Assembly: GCA_016278725.1 (NCBI GenBank) | Contig: JADQBG010000005.1 | Location: forward strand, 1 to 64,000 | DNA length: 64,000 bases | Direction: 5' to 3' | Source of the DNA: Actinomycetota bacterium | GTDB lineage: Bacteria; Actinomycetota; Thermoleophilia; RBG-16-64-13 | Shown here: one piece after another, positions 35,800 to 44,095 of the stretch | Layout: the number at the start of each line of letters is the position of its first letter | How positions within the stretch are numbered: the stretch's first letter is position 1 | Made by a program: the position numbers and the translations under genes | The notes under the pieces: generated by a model | Told to the model about the DNA's origin: nothing | Seen by the model: the letters and a program-made list of their open reading frames with translations, nothing else | Databases searched by the model: none

Positions 35800-36189
35800 A
35801 TGAGCGAGCGGGCCAAACAGGGCGAGCAGGTGCGCAGGGAAGTGCTGGGCGATTTCTACGTCGATCGGGCGCGGAGCAACAGCACCGAGTTCAGCGAGCC
35901 GCTGCAGGAGTTCCTCAACGAGAACGTATGGGGACTCATCTGGACCCGGGGCATCCTGGAGCGCAAGACCCGCAGCCTGGTCAATCTGGCCATCCTCACC
36001 GCAACCGGCAAGACCAAGGAGGTCGAGGTGCACACCCTGGGTGCGCTTCGTAACGGCTGCAGTCCCGAGGAGATCAGAGAGGTGTTCCTGCAGGCCGCAG
36101 TATATGCCGGAGTTCCCAATGCTCTCGAGGCCTTCAAAGTGGCCGCGCCGGTCGTGGAGAAATTTCTCGAGGAGAAAGCCGCCGATTAG
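35800..36189 (+). CDS. Carboxymuconolactone decarboxylase-family protein
   Basis: ATG 35800 has GAGGAGGAAG upstream; the open frame extends to 35767. The 129-residue product matches PcaC-type proteins: FSEPLQEFLNENVWGLIWTRGILERKTRSLVN (in part WTRGILERKTRSL), then EVHTLGALRNGCSPEEIREVFLQAAVYAGVP. The CxxC pair of AhpD-type peroxidase members is missing, so a decarboxylase or isomerase-like role is more likely than peroxide reduction. No other protocatechuate-pathway genes are nearby. A terminator follows. Confidence 0.87.
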   Translation: MSERAKQGEQVRREVLGDFYVDRARSNSTEFSEPLQEFLNENVWGLIWTRGILERKTRSLVNLAILTATGKTKEVEVHTLGALRNGCSPEEIREVFLQAAVYAGVPNALEAFKVAAPVVEKFLEEKAAD

Positions 36190-36211
36190 AGCGAGCCTAA
36201 CGTCAAATGAT

Positions 36212-36239
36212 AAAAGCCCCGCCGAAGGCCGGGGCTTTT
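36212..36239. terminator. Rho-independent terminator
   Basis: AAAAGCCCCG pairs with CGGGGCTTTT around an 8-nt loop. It has A-tract and T-tract flanks, so it can work in both directions between the decarboxylase-like gene and the converging tiny peptide gene. Confidence 0.88.
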
Positions 36240-36277
36240 GGGCTCATCTTGTACGCTGGGACCAAGCCAGATCGAGA

Positions 36278-36343
36278 TCAGAGCAGCCAGATGAGTAGGA
36301 TTATGATGATGATCAACAGGAGCAAGCCACCACCGATGTACAT
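36278..36343 (-). CDS. 21-residue hydrophobic membrane peptide
   Basis: ATG 36343 is preceded by a perfect AAAGGAGG with a 5-nt spacer, and the frame closes with TGA after 21 codons. The peptide starts Met-Tyr-Ile-Gly-Gly-Gly. It is then an unbroken run of Leu and Ile, with Trp as its only non-aliphatic residue, and ends Ile-Trp-Leu-Leu. It would span the membrane once. It ends in front of a bidirectional terminator and has a candidate stress-type promoter upstream. Very short Leu/Ile-rich peptides of this kind occur in many bacteria and are often stress-induced. It is too short for normal gene calling. Confidence 0.7.
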   Translation of the reverse strand: MYIGGGLLLLIIIIILLIWLL

Positions 36344-36381
36344 CTGAGCCTCCTTTTGCTGACAGTCACTTGTCTTTTAGA

Positions 36382-36406
36382 TAGCCCATACTCGTCTTAG
36401 ATAAAC
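36382..36406 (-). promoter_or_regulatory. Candidate SigB-like promoter
   Basis: Read on the minus strand, GTTTAT and GGGCTA lie 13 bp apart. This is close to the general-stress consensus GTTTAA-N12-15-GGGTAT and points toward the tiny membrane peptide, 38 bp downstream. Confidence 0.35.
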
Positions 36407-36432
36407 CGCGCGTACGCGGACGGGACGGACCG

Positions 36433-37425
36433 CTAGGACGAAACCGAAACCTTTCCCTGCCCGGAAGTGGTGGTGGGAGCGGGCGAGACCATGTGGCCTT
36501 CGCTTCGATTCTTCCGCCAGTCACGCAGGGCGGCAACGGTGGCTCCGAAGCCGGCCAGCCAGACCAGTCCCAGGAGCAGGGCTCCGAGTATGGGCACCAG
36601 CGCCAGCATTTCGAATACGACGACCCCCACCATGGTCGTCGCGATCAGTCCCGGCTCGGCGCTGCCCGCCGCGCGGAGCAGCCGCTTCCCGGCGATGCTT
36701 GCTGCGGCCAGGTATCCCCCCAGGAAGAGAATCGGCATGATGAACAGAGCAAGAGGCACCGCCGCAAAAATGCCGACCACGGTGATCACCAGCAGGAGCG
36801 TTATCAGCGGAAAGATGATCAGCGCTTCGAGCGCCCCCCAGCCCAGGCTCGGCAGAGGCCGCCGATTGAGCTGCTTGCTGACCGCCTCCACCTGCCGGGG
36901 AGCCAGGCGGGCGGCGAGGAAGGCGACCAATAGCCAGAACGCCAAGCCGATCGCCCATCCGGTGGCCGAGCCCCCGCGGAAGGGAGCACCCAGAGCCTCT
37001 CCGGCTCCCTCGACCCAGTCCAGGCTCCCGAGGTCCACCGTCTTGCCCACCACGTTCGCGCCGGGAGCCTCTGAGACGGTGCCCCCGAAGGACATGACCG
37101 CAAAGTCCTCGGCCGTCATGCCGTCGCCGACCACGGCGCCGTCGCGAACTTCGATGTCGCCGCCGAAGGCGATGACGTTGCTGCGCACCTTGCCTTCCAC
37201 GATGATGTTTCCGCCAAAGGCGACCACATTTTCCACGGAATCGGTGGGCGCCACCCGCACATCCTCGCCCAGGCGGATGATATTGGCGTCAAGCGAGTCG
37301 GGGTTGCCGGTCCCCACCGCCAGGGCGGCCGGGGGAGAAAGCAGGAGCAACAGCGTTAGCACCAGGGCGAGACCGCTCAGGCGGAGGAGGTGCCCCTTTG
37401 CGATTGCCGGTCTGTTCAGAATCAT
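36433..37425 (-). CDS. Exported bactofilin-like/polytopic membrane protein
   Basis: ATG 37425 has AAAAGGAG upstream, giving 330 residues. After a signal peptide (ending ALA-VG) there is a right-handed beta-helix-like stretch of about 110 residues with repeats such as VVAFGGNIIVEGKV, NVIAFGGDIEVRDG and VMSFGGTV, as in polymer-forming or bactofilin-like proteins. Four membrane helices follow at about 145-165, 195-225, 230-250 and 275-300. A short tail rich in Thr and Ser ends the chain. Similar proteins with an 'adhesin-like' repeat plus membrane helices are common in Gram-positive genomes; their role is not known. Confidence 0.75.
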   Translation of the reverse strand: MILNRPAIAKGHLLRLSGLALVLTLLLLLSPPAALAVGTGNPDSLDANIIRLGEDVRVAPTDSVENVVAFGGNIIVEGKVRSNVIAFGGDIEVRDGAVVGDGMTAEDFAVMSFGGTVSEAPGANVVGKTVDLGSLDWVEGAGEALGAPFRGGSATGWAIGLAFWLLVAFLAARLAPRQVEAVSKQLNRRPLPSLGWGALEALIIFPLITLLLVITVVGIFAAVPLALFIMPILFLGGYLAAASIAGKRLLRAAGSAEPGLIATTMVGVVVFEMLALVPILGALLLGLVWLAGFGATVAALRDWRKNRSEGHMVSPAPTTTSGQGKVSVSS

Positions 37426-37603
37426 GATCGGCTCCTTTTGCCGTTTGTCCTTTAGTATGATTCTGGACCGCGCCCCGTCGTTTATCGCCCTGCGACCGCA
37501 GGGTTGGCCTGCCCGCCGCGAGGGTAGCCGCGTCCCCTCCCTTGGACCAGGAAGAACGGCAAGAATCGGCAAGCATGCGCTGCGCTGCGAGGGGATGGCA
37601 AAA

Positions 37604-37637
37604 AGGCGAAGGAGGCCCCGCAGGGCCTCCTTCGCCT
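37604..37637 (-). terminator. Rho-independent terminator
   Basis: A perfect 15-bp stem with a 4-nt loop, followed on the minus strand by a TTTTT run. It ends the SLH-rhodanese-cytochrome gene, whose stop is 56 bp upstream. Confidence 0.9.
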
Positions 37638-37692
37638 CCTTATCTTTGGGGCGGCCGGGCCGCCGTTGTATCTCGTGTCCTAGCGCTCCCCC

Positions 37693-40600
37693 TTAGGGAA
37701 TGTAGGATATGGGCGCGTCCATGGTGACGTCGGCGTTGGCCGCAGCCTCGTTCGCCTCGTCATCCGCCGCTACCCAGCCAAGCGAATTGGCCACCGGGTC
37801 GGTCAACCAGAACTTGGAGTAGTTCGCCCCGTGGCAGTTGGCGCAGGCCGTGGTGATGGCGGTGTTTCGCTGGATGCTGTGCGGGGTCGCATACTTCCAG
37901 GTCGGCAGTGCCCGGACCATCGCGCTGGTTATCAGTTCGTCGATCGCATTCGCACCCGTGTAGGTGAACGCGTCCTCGTCGATGGGCACGTGGCGCAGCA
38001 CCGAGTACTGTTTTTGCCCCGGATCACCGAACTTGGGATTGATACCCACGCGGAACGTAATCAGGGAGTCGGGAGCCACCGTCGCCGGGTCGCTCGCAGC
38101 AGCCTTGCGATCGGCGAGAGTCGGGTCGCTCTCGTTGTTCCTGAAGAACGGGACTCCGGCCTCGGTCACGTCCGTGTGGCAGCCGTAGCAGTTCTTGTAC
38201 GGCTGAGCGTGGCAGACGTAGCAGTCGATTTCCGACTGGTGTCCGCCCCGGTGCAGCGAGGTGACGGCTTCGAAGGCGGCGTCGATGGGGTGACAATCGA
38301 CGCACGCCGGGGCGGAGGTCACGTCATAGCGATCTCCATCCGCCGGGTGGCCCTCCCCGTGCATCTCGGCCATCTCGTGGCAGTCCATGCAGGTCAGCCC
38401 GGCACTCTTGTGCACGTCGGGCTTCAGGTTGTAGGCGGTATCCCCGTAAGGATGACCCGCGGGATAGGCGGCGGTGTTGCGGTCGAGGAGGGCATTGTTT
38501 AGCCCGTAGTACTCGTCCTTGACCCGCGAGCCGTGGCAGGCGGTGCAGTTGTTGTCCATGGAGGGCACGCCTTGGAAGGCGTGGCCGTTCAGGAAGCCGC
38601 CACCTGCCTGGGTCGGTACGCTCACGTGGCAGAAGCCGCACGCGGTCTGGTCGAACTCGTTGGCCGTGTGGCACTTGGTGCACTGCTCTTCGTAGCGCTC
38701 CATGGCCGCGGCCTGGTCGCTCGCGCCGGTGGGGAATCCCCGGTCACCCAGGATGCTGAGGTAACCGTTCAGAGTGGTGTGCAGACCGTCCGCTGCGGTG
38801 TCGACCACACCGTCGTGGCATCCGTCCGCGCAGTTGGGTCCGCCGGGAATGGCTTGGAAGTCGCCCGTGTGGGCGTCCATCCGGGTGTTTGCGGCGTCGT
38901 CGCCGCCGTGGCAATCGACGCAGTCACGAGCCTGGAAGTGAACACTGCCGAGAACGCTGGGATACTGCTCGACTCCGCCGTCGAATACCCAGACTTTCTT
39001 TGGCACCGGAACCGGTGCCACAGAACCGCCTCAGCCTTCACCTTCAGATGGAGCCACCGCCGGGGCCGGAGGCGGATCCATGACCTCGCGGTCGACGAAG
39101 ATCCCGGTCAGTTCCGTGTGGCAGCCCTCGCAACCACTGGGAGGTTCGTAGGCGGCCAGAGAATCGAGGTCGCCGTCATCCCCGTCGTTGAGCGGGAAGT
39201 CCCAGGTGCGCATCTGGTCGAAATTGAGCAACTGGCCTGAGCCGGGGGCTGCTGAGTTCCACCCGTTCATGCCGTAGAGCACGTTGCGCGCGTTCTCGTA
39301 GCCCATGATGCCGAAGGCCATGGTCGCCACCCCGCCGGTGTGGCCGGTGTAGCAGTAGGCCGCGATCATGCCGGCCGTTGGGTCCAGGTACTTGGTGTAC
39401 TGCTCCACGTTGGCGGACTGCAGCCAGGGAACCAGGATGGCTCCGGGGATGTGCCCTGCTTCGAAGTGAGCCAGGCTGCGGACGCTCACGACCTGAGGAT
39501 CGTTGGCCGGGTCGGCGTCGTCGAGAAGGGCCTGCAGCTGGGAAGGATAGATATGCAGGTCGGTCTGGTTGGGCACCGAGTTCAGGTAGCGGTGAGCGCG
39601 GATCACGATTTGCGTGATCGGGTCGGTTACGTCGAACGCGCTGAAGTCGGGGTATGGCCCGGCCTCTGGATAACTGACCGCTCCCGCTTCCAGTTCGCCC
39701 TTGATGACGATGCCCGCGGCCTGCGCATCCTCAAAGCGCGTGTCCTCGGGCACCAGTTCCCGATCGAACGACCAGGAGGTCATCCCCTGGAAGAGCACTT
39801 GGGCGATCGGGTAGGGGAGCGGCTCCTTTGCCGCCGCGGCTGTCGCCTGGGCGGCCGGGTCCGTGATGCGAAGGGCATTCAGCAGCACCATCGCAAAGTC
39901 GCCGTCATCGCCCCAATAGGAGGCCACCACGATGTGACGGTCCATGGGAATGCGCGGATCTTCTTTGAGAAGAGCCATGGCCAGATCCTGAAGCGGAATG
40001 TTGACCGCTCCCGGGATGTGCCCGTCGGCGAAGTCGGCCGGTTCCCGGGTGTCCAGGATGAACGGGTCGTTGGCCGAATTGTCGTCGAACAGCATCTTGG
40101 CAACGGCGTCGGTGCCGATAGTGTTGTAGCCGAGTCCGATCACGCCGTTCAGGTGGGCGGCGATGGCTTCAAAGTCCGCCCCGGCTGCCGCCGCGGTTCC
40201 CGTCAGGGCGCCGCCGAGTTTGGCCATCATGGCCAGGTCCATCATGTGGTCGACCATCTTTGCCACGTGGCCGCGGGTGGCGTTTTCGTACGGGCGGAAG
40301 GTGCCGTCGGGGAAGCCGTCGAGAATGCCGTTGTATTTGGCCTTGATGATCGCGGCTTCGGCGAAGTCCGGCAGGTCGGTCAGACCGTGGTCCCAGTCGG
40401 CCGGAGGCTCTTCCAGGGCATCCCCGCCGGCCCGCACGATCACGAGCGCCAGTTGGGCGCGGGTGATGTTCGCGTAGGGATTGAACATGCCCAGGTCATC
40501 GCCCTCGAAGTAGCCGGCCGAAGCGGCTTCTTCCACATAGTCAAAGGGGTAGGGCGTTCCCGTTGCCGGAAGGCAGTCCGGGAAGGTGGGATTTGACGCA

Positions 40601-40866
40601 TTGTCTGTGGCCGCGGTGTGCATCTCGGTGGCCAAGACGAGGATTTTTGCCATTTGCATTCGCTTGACGAATTCGTCCGGACGGAACGTCCCGTCCGCAA
40701 AACCTTCGACGATGCCTGCGTTTGCGAGCGACATGATTTCTGAATGGAAATCGTGGCCCGCCGGCACGTCATCGAAGGAGTCCACTGCGAAGGCCGCTCC
40801 TGCCATGGTCAGGACCAAAGCCCCGAACAGAACGAGGAGCAAACCTCCCTTCCTTCTCAATGACAC
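37693..40866 (-). CDS. Candidate selenoprotein: SLH, double rhodanese, multihaem cytochrome c (in-frame TGA)
   Basis: This is a 1057-residue reading frame with one TGA at 39031-39033, read here as Sec612. GTG 40866 has GGAGG six bases upstream and opens a signal peptide ending AFA. Three SLH repeats (about 27-215) are followed by two rhodanese domains. The first lacks the active cysteine (VVASYWGDDGD); the second keeps it (AAYCYTGHTGG). Near the end of the first part is CEGCH, then a Pro/Ala/Gly linker, the TGA, and a Gly/Pro linker. The second part has nine more CxxCH sites plus one CADGCH (CxxxCH), so 10 or 11 haems. The second part has no signal peptide or good ribosome site of its own, so as a haem protein it needs the first part for export. 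A terminator ends the gene. Pseudogenisation by one mutation is the main alternative. Confidence 0.7.
39002..39033 (-). promoter_or_regulatory. Candidate SECIS hairpin at the in-frame TGA
   Basis: On the minus strand the TGA is followed by 11 nt, then GGCACCG-GTTC-CGGTGCC, a perfect 7-bp stem with a 4-nt loop. The loop begins with G-U and lies 18 nt after the TGA, inside the 16-37 nt range expected of bacterial SECIS elements. Confidence 0.6.
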
Positions 40867-41205
40867 TTGGTACCTCCAGCAGTTTGGGCGTGGGCTTGCT
40901 GCAGGATCGGTTGGCGGCATCACCTCCCATGGCCGGTTTGTCTACCGATTCCTCAACTAATTGCGAAATTGTTCACAATCACCCCTAGAGTAATACGCGA
41001 AGGCGTCGAAGAGGGAGTTTCTGGGGCGCCCGGTCGGTGGCTTTGGCTATAGGGGTATAAGCAACTCCTATAACCGCTTACCCGGGCGCCCAACCCGGCC
41101 GACATTGCCTCCACGCGCCGGATCATGCCGGGATCCGGCGCGTAACGGCCGGATCGTCTTCCTCACGGGCCGTCGAGGGGCGGGCTGTGGGCCCGCCCGG
41201 ATCTC
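40867..41205. other. Regulatory region without a gene
   Basis: These 339 bp lie between the cytochrome gene start and the STAS gene stop, both on the minus strand. They hold the Rex-like site described separately and an AT-rich patch near 41045-41075 with imperfect repeats (TATAGG and CCTATA arms). I see no coding frame with a ribosome site. Confidence 0.5.
40961..40978. promoter_or_regulatory. Rex-like operator
   Basis: TTGCGAA-ATTG-TTCACAA differs from the Rex consensus TTGTGAA-N4-TTCACAA by one base. It lies 95 bp upstream of the SLH-rhodanese-cytochrome start. Rex represses respiratory genes when NADH is low relative to NAD+ and releases DNA when NADH is high. Confidence 0.6.
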
Positions 41206-41547
41206 TCAGCCGGTGAGGGCCGCGCGCGCCGCGTCCTGGTCTGGAAATACCCGCAGTTTGGGGTGGCGGCGCAGGCCGGACAATTCGAGCACCCAGAGCA
41301 CTTCCTGCGGCGGCTTGATCAGCCCGACCCAGCCCTCCTGATGCAGGTGGTGGAGTGTCCTCACCAGCACCGAGAGTCCCCCGCTGTCGATATAGGGAAC
41401 CTGCTGCAAGTCGAGCAGGACGATTTGGGCTTGCTCGTCCAGAGCTTCGCGGATCAGCGGATAGACCATGTCGCCGGAAGCGTGGTCCATCTCGCCTTCC
41501 AGGACAAAAAGCGGCATCGAAGCGAGTTCTGTCTGCGTGATCTTCAT
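41206..41547 (-). CDS. STAS-domain anti-sigma factor antagonist
   Basis: The product is 113 residues from ATG 41547; the frame is open further up, to 41766, but with no signal or domain. The STAS fold shows FVLEGEMDHASGDMVYPLI, IVLLDLQQVPYIDSGGLSVLV and a final helix. Ser in YIDSGGLS corresponds to the phosphorylated serine of SpoIIAA/RsbV-type proteins (usually DSSGL). Dephosphorylated, such proteins bind anti-sigma kinases and free a sigma factor. A possible partner is the kinase/phosphatase protein at 642-3398. The gene is alone on the minus strand. Confidence 0.82.
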   Translation of the reverse strand: MKITQTELASMPLFVLEGEMDHASGDMVYPLIREALDEQAQIVLLDLQQVPYIDSGGLSVLVRTLHHLHQEGWVGLIKPPQEVLWVLELSGLRRHPKLRVFPDQDAARAALTG

Positions 41548-41789
41548 GCTCAGGCAGCCGACTACCCTAGGCTGGTGATGCCAAACCCTCAGACGGGTAG
41601 GAGTTTCCGCATGTCTTGGGCTTGTAGATCGACGGGAACTCTGACTTTGCTCCTGCCGAAACCGCCGGCAGACAGCCCGGTGGAGGTGGAGGTACGGAGC
41701 TACGAACGCGGCTAGCTGATCGAGGAGGCGCAAGTGTTCGTGCAAACCGTGCCCACTGATGGACACTCCCCGCCGGGGCGGACACGGGC

Positions 41790-43481
41790 ATGCTGAGACG
41801 GGGCTTTCGGATCGAGGCGGTCCTCTTTGACTTCGACGGCACCCTGACCGAGCCCGGGGCCCTCGATTTCCCTGCGATCAAGCGCAGTCTGGGGTTGCCC
41901 CTGGAAAGGCCCATTCTCGAGGCGATCGAGGAGGGGGGCGAGGACCGGGACAAAGCCGAACTCTACCGACAACTGGAGGAGCTCGAACTGGAGGCTTCCG
42001 CGCGGTCCCGCCCCAACCGAGGGGCGGAGTCGATGCTGGGGCGGCTCAGAGAACTCGGTCTGGCGTTGGGAGTGGTTACCCGAAACGGCCGCGCCTCGGT
42101 TGCCCGCGCCCTGCAGAACTTCGAGTCGGTAACCGCGGAGGATTTCGGAGTTCTGGTTACCAGGGACGTCCCCGTCGCCCCCAAACCGGCTCCCGACCCC
42201 GTCCTCTACGCGCTGGGGAAGCTGGGAGTAGCGCCGGGACGGGCGCTCTTCGTGGGCGACCACTGGTTGGATGTGGAGGCCGGCAAGGCCGCAGGCGCCG
42301 TGACCGTGCTGCTCGAGAACCGCGGCGCCCCGGAAGAAGCGCGGAGGGGCGCCACGCCCGGGGAGGAAGGCCGGGCGCAGCCGGATTTTCGCATCGCCGG
42401 TCTGGATCAACTGGAAGGTGTCCTCCGTTTGGGCCGGGCTCTTCCCGCCGGAAAGTTCCCCGAGGATCTATTGGCCGGCTTTCTCTCGAGTCTGCCCGTT
42501 GGTCCGAAGGCATCGGCGCAACTGCTTGCCGGTCCGGGTGTTGGTGAAGACGTAGCCGTGGTGGATCCCGCACCGCGGGGCGAAGGGGCAGCAGGTGGCG
42601 AAACCGCTCTTATTGCCTTGAAGAGCGATCCCATCACTTTCGTGGAGGCTGCGGCGGGAAGCTATGCCGTCACCGTCAATGCAAACGACGTCGTTACCTG
42701 TGGAGCGGATCCCCGCTGGTTTCTGGCCACCGTGCTGGCTCCTGTCGGCTCCACGCCCTCGGAAGTGCTCGCCGTTCTCGAGGACCTGCGGGCCGCGTGC
42801 GGCGAACTGGGACTGATGCTGGTGGGAGGTCACACCGAGGTGACCGACGCGGTCAAACGGACGGTCGTAAGCGGCACCATCGCCGGTACAGTCCGGCGCG
42901 AAGCTCTGCTGCTCAAGAAGAACGTGCAACCCGGCGATCGCCTGCTGCTGACCAAGGGGATCGCCATCGAAGGAACCGCCATCCTCGCGCGGGAGTTTCG
43001 AGACTTGTTGCTCGATCGCGGACTGACCCAGGAGGATTTGGCGCAGGCCGCAGGCTGGCTGAGCCGCCTGTCCGTGTTGCCCGAAGCCCGCCTCGCTTTG
43101 GCTCACGGAGGAGTGCGCGCGATGCACGACGTCACCGAAGGCGGGCTTGCCACTGCCGTCCGCGAGTTGAGCATCGCCACGCAGCGGCGGGTCGAGGTCT
43201 CCGGGGTCTTGCCGGTGTATCCTCTGACCCGACGAATAGCGGCGCTGCTCGGAATCGATCCGCTGGGCCTGATAGGCTCCGGCAGTCTCCTCGTCTGCGT
43301 GGCTCCGGAGGCGGCTGCGTCGCTGCTCCAGGCGCTCAGGGCCGAGGGTCACGAGGCGGCCGATATCGGACGCTTTGCCCCGGGCGAGCCGGAGGTGGAG
43401 TGGCGCGGAGAATTGGGGCGCAGGTGGCCCCGATTCGAGGTGGACGAGCTTGCACGAACACTGGAGGGTGGGGGATCATGA
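41790..43481 (+). CDS. HAD phosphatase fused to an AIR-synthase/HypE-like domain
   Basis: The product is 563 residues. The N-terminal HAD domain (about 8-195) has DFDGTLTEPG, VVTRNG, Lys in VAPKPAPDP and FVGDHWLDVEAG, as in phosphoglycolate-phosphatase-like enzymes. The C-terminal domain (about 220-555) has GEDVAVVD, NANDVVTCGADPRWFL, GGHTEVTDA and MHDVTEGGLATAV, the signatures of the PurM/HypE/SelD/ThiL ATP-binding superfamily. It lacks the glycine-rich Cys/Sec loop of SelD and the C-terminal PRxC of HypE, so I do not call it either. It ends by overlapping (ATGA) a small coiled-coil gene. The substrate is unknown. Confidence 0.78.
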   Translation: MLRRGFRIEAVLFDFDGTLTEPGALDFPAIKRSLGLPLERPILEAIEEGGEDRDKAELYRQLEELELEASARSRPNRGAESMLGRLRELGLALGVVTRNGRASVARALQNFESVTAEDFGVLVTRDVPVAPKPAPDPVLYALGKLGVAPGRALFVGDHWLDVEAGKAAGAVTVLLENRGAPEEARRGATPGEEGRAQPDFRIAGLDQLEGVLRLGRALPAGKFPEDLLAGFLSSLPVGPKASAQLLAGPGVGEDVAVVDPAPRGEGAAGGETALIALKSDPITFVEAAAGSYAVTVNANDVVTCGADPRWFLATVLAPVGSTPSEVLAVLEDLRAACGELGLMLVGGHTEVTDAVKRTVVSGTIAGTVRREALLLKKNVQPGDRLLLTKGIAIEGTAILAREFRDLLLDRGLTQEDLAQAAGWLSRLSVLPEARLALAHGGVRAMHDVTEGGLATAVRELSIATQRRVEVSGVLPVYPLTRRIAALLGIDPLGLIGSGSLLVCVAPEAAASLLQALRAEGHEAADIGRFAPGEPEVEWRGELGRRWPRFEVDELARTLEGGGS

Positions 43482-43675
43482 CGGCTTCTTCGGAGCGCAG
43501 AAGAGAACTGGCGGACCTGATCGAAGCCAGAAAGAGCGAGCTCGCCGACCTGCGGGCCGCTCTGCCCGCCCACTCGGCCCGGCCGCATCAGATAATCGAG
43601 GTCGAAGAACTCGAGGAGCAGATCGAGCTCATGCAGAACGAACTGCGAGATCTCGAGGCCGAAACCGAGGGCTGA
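43478..43675 (+). CDS. Small coiled-coil protein
   Basis: ATG 43478 overlaps the stop of the HAD/AIR-synthase gene (ATGA) and has GGAGGGTGGGGG upstream. The 65-residue product is charged and helical: RRRELADLIEARKSELADL, then a Pro/His break (ALPAHSARPHQ), then EVEELEEQIELMQNEL. It would form two short helices or a coiled coil. Its coupling suggests it works with the fusion enzyme. It is not recognised from any family. Confidence 0.6.
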   Translation: MTASSERRRELADLIEARKSELADLRAALPAHSARPHQIIEVEELEEQIELMQNELRDLEAETEG

Positions 43676-43727
43676 TCATATCCAACCAGGGCCGTCGGGA
43701 CGGCCCGACGCAGATGGAGGCTGGTTA

Positions 43728-44081
43728 GTGGCAAAGGCAGAGAAGAAGCAACGCCGCAAAGAAGAGCGGCTACGCGCTCAGGAGAAGATGCAGGAATACC
43801 AGCAGGGCGCGGTGCGCCGCAACCTGGTCTACGCGGCCTTCATCCTGTGGATGTCGGGAGTAGCGCTCAGTCTGGTCGGCGACGCATCGATGCGTTTCGT
43901 CGCGGCGACGCTGCTGGTCCTGGGCGACGGGGTCTTTGCCTACGTCAGCTGGGTGTTCGCGGGCGAGCACGGCTTTCCGAGGGCCATAGGCGGCCTTCTC
44001 GGTCTGCTTCTGGGCCCGATTGGCTATCTGATCACCAGATTCGTGGCCATCGACCCGAAGCAGTCGCGTTCAAATACCTGA
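43728..44081 (+). CDS. Small membrane protein with basic coiled N-terminus
   Basis: GTG 43728 opens 117 residues. About 25 Lys/Arg/Glu/Gln-rich residues are followed by three hydrophobic helices (about 33-52, 57-76 and 87-105). The order is cytoplasmic basic head, then membrane. It lies 52 bp after the coiled-coil protein and may be in the same operon. No family signature. Confidence 0.65.
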   Translation: MAKAEKKQRRKEERLRAQEKMQEYQQGAVRRNLVYAAFILWMSGVALSLVGDASMRFVAATLLVLGDGVFAYVSWVFAGEHGFPRAIGGLLGLLLGPIGYLITRFVAIDPKQSRSNT

Positions 44082-44095
44082 CCTCTGGCCGGGCT

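Noticed and set aside
37693-40923. Treating the SLH-rhodanese and cytochrome parts as two independent genes.
   Set aside because: They are exactly in phase, the second lacks export signal and ribosome site, and the first already ends with a haem site; a single interrupted gene fits better, although a mutation or sequencing error remains possible.
41790-43481. Calling the AIR-synthase fusion SelD to explain Sec use.
   Set aside because: It lacks the N-terminal glycine-rich loop with Cys/Sec and the conserved SelD motifs; the superfamily match alone is not enough.
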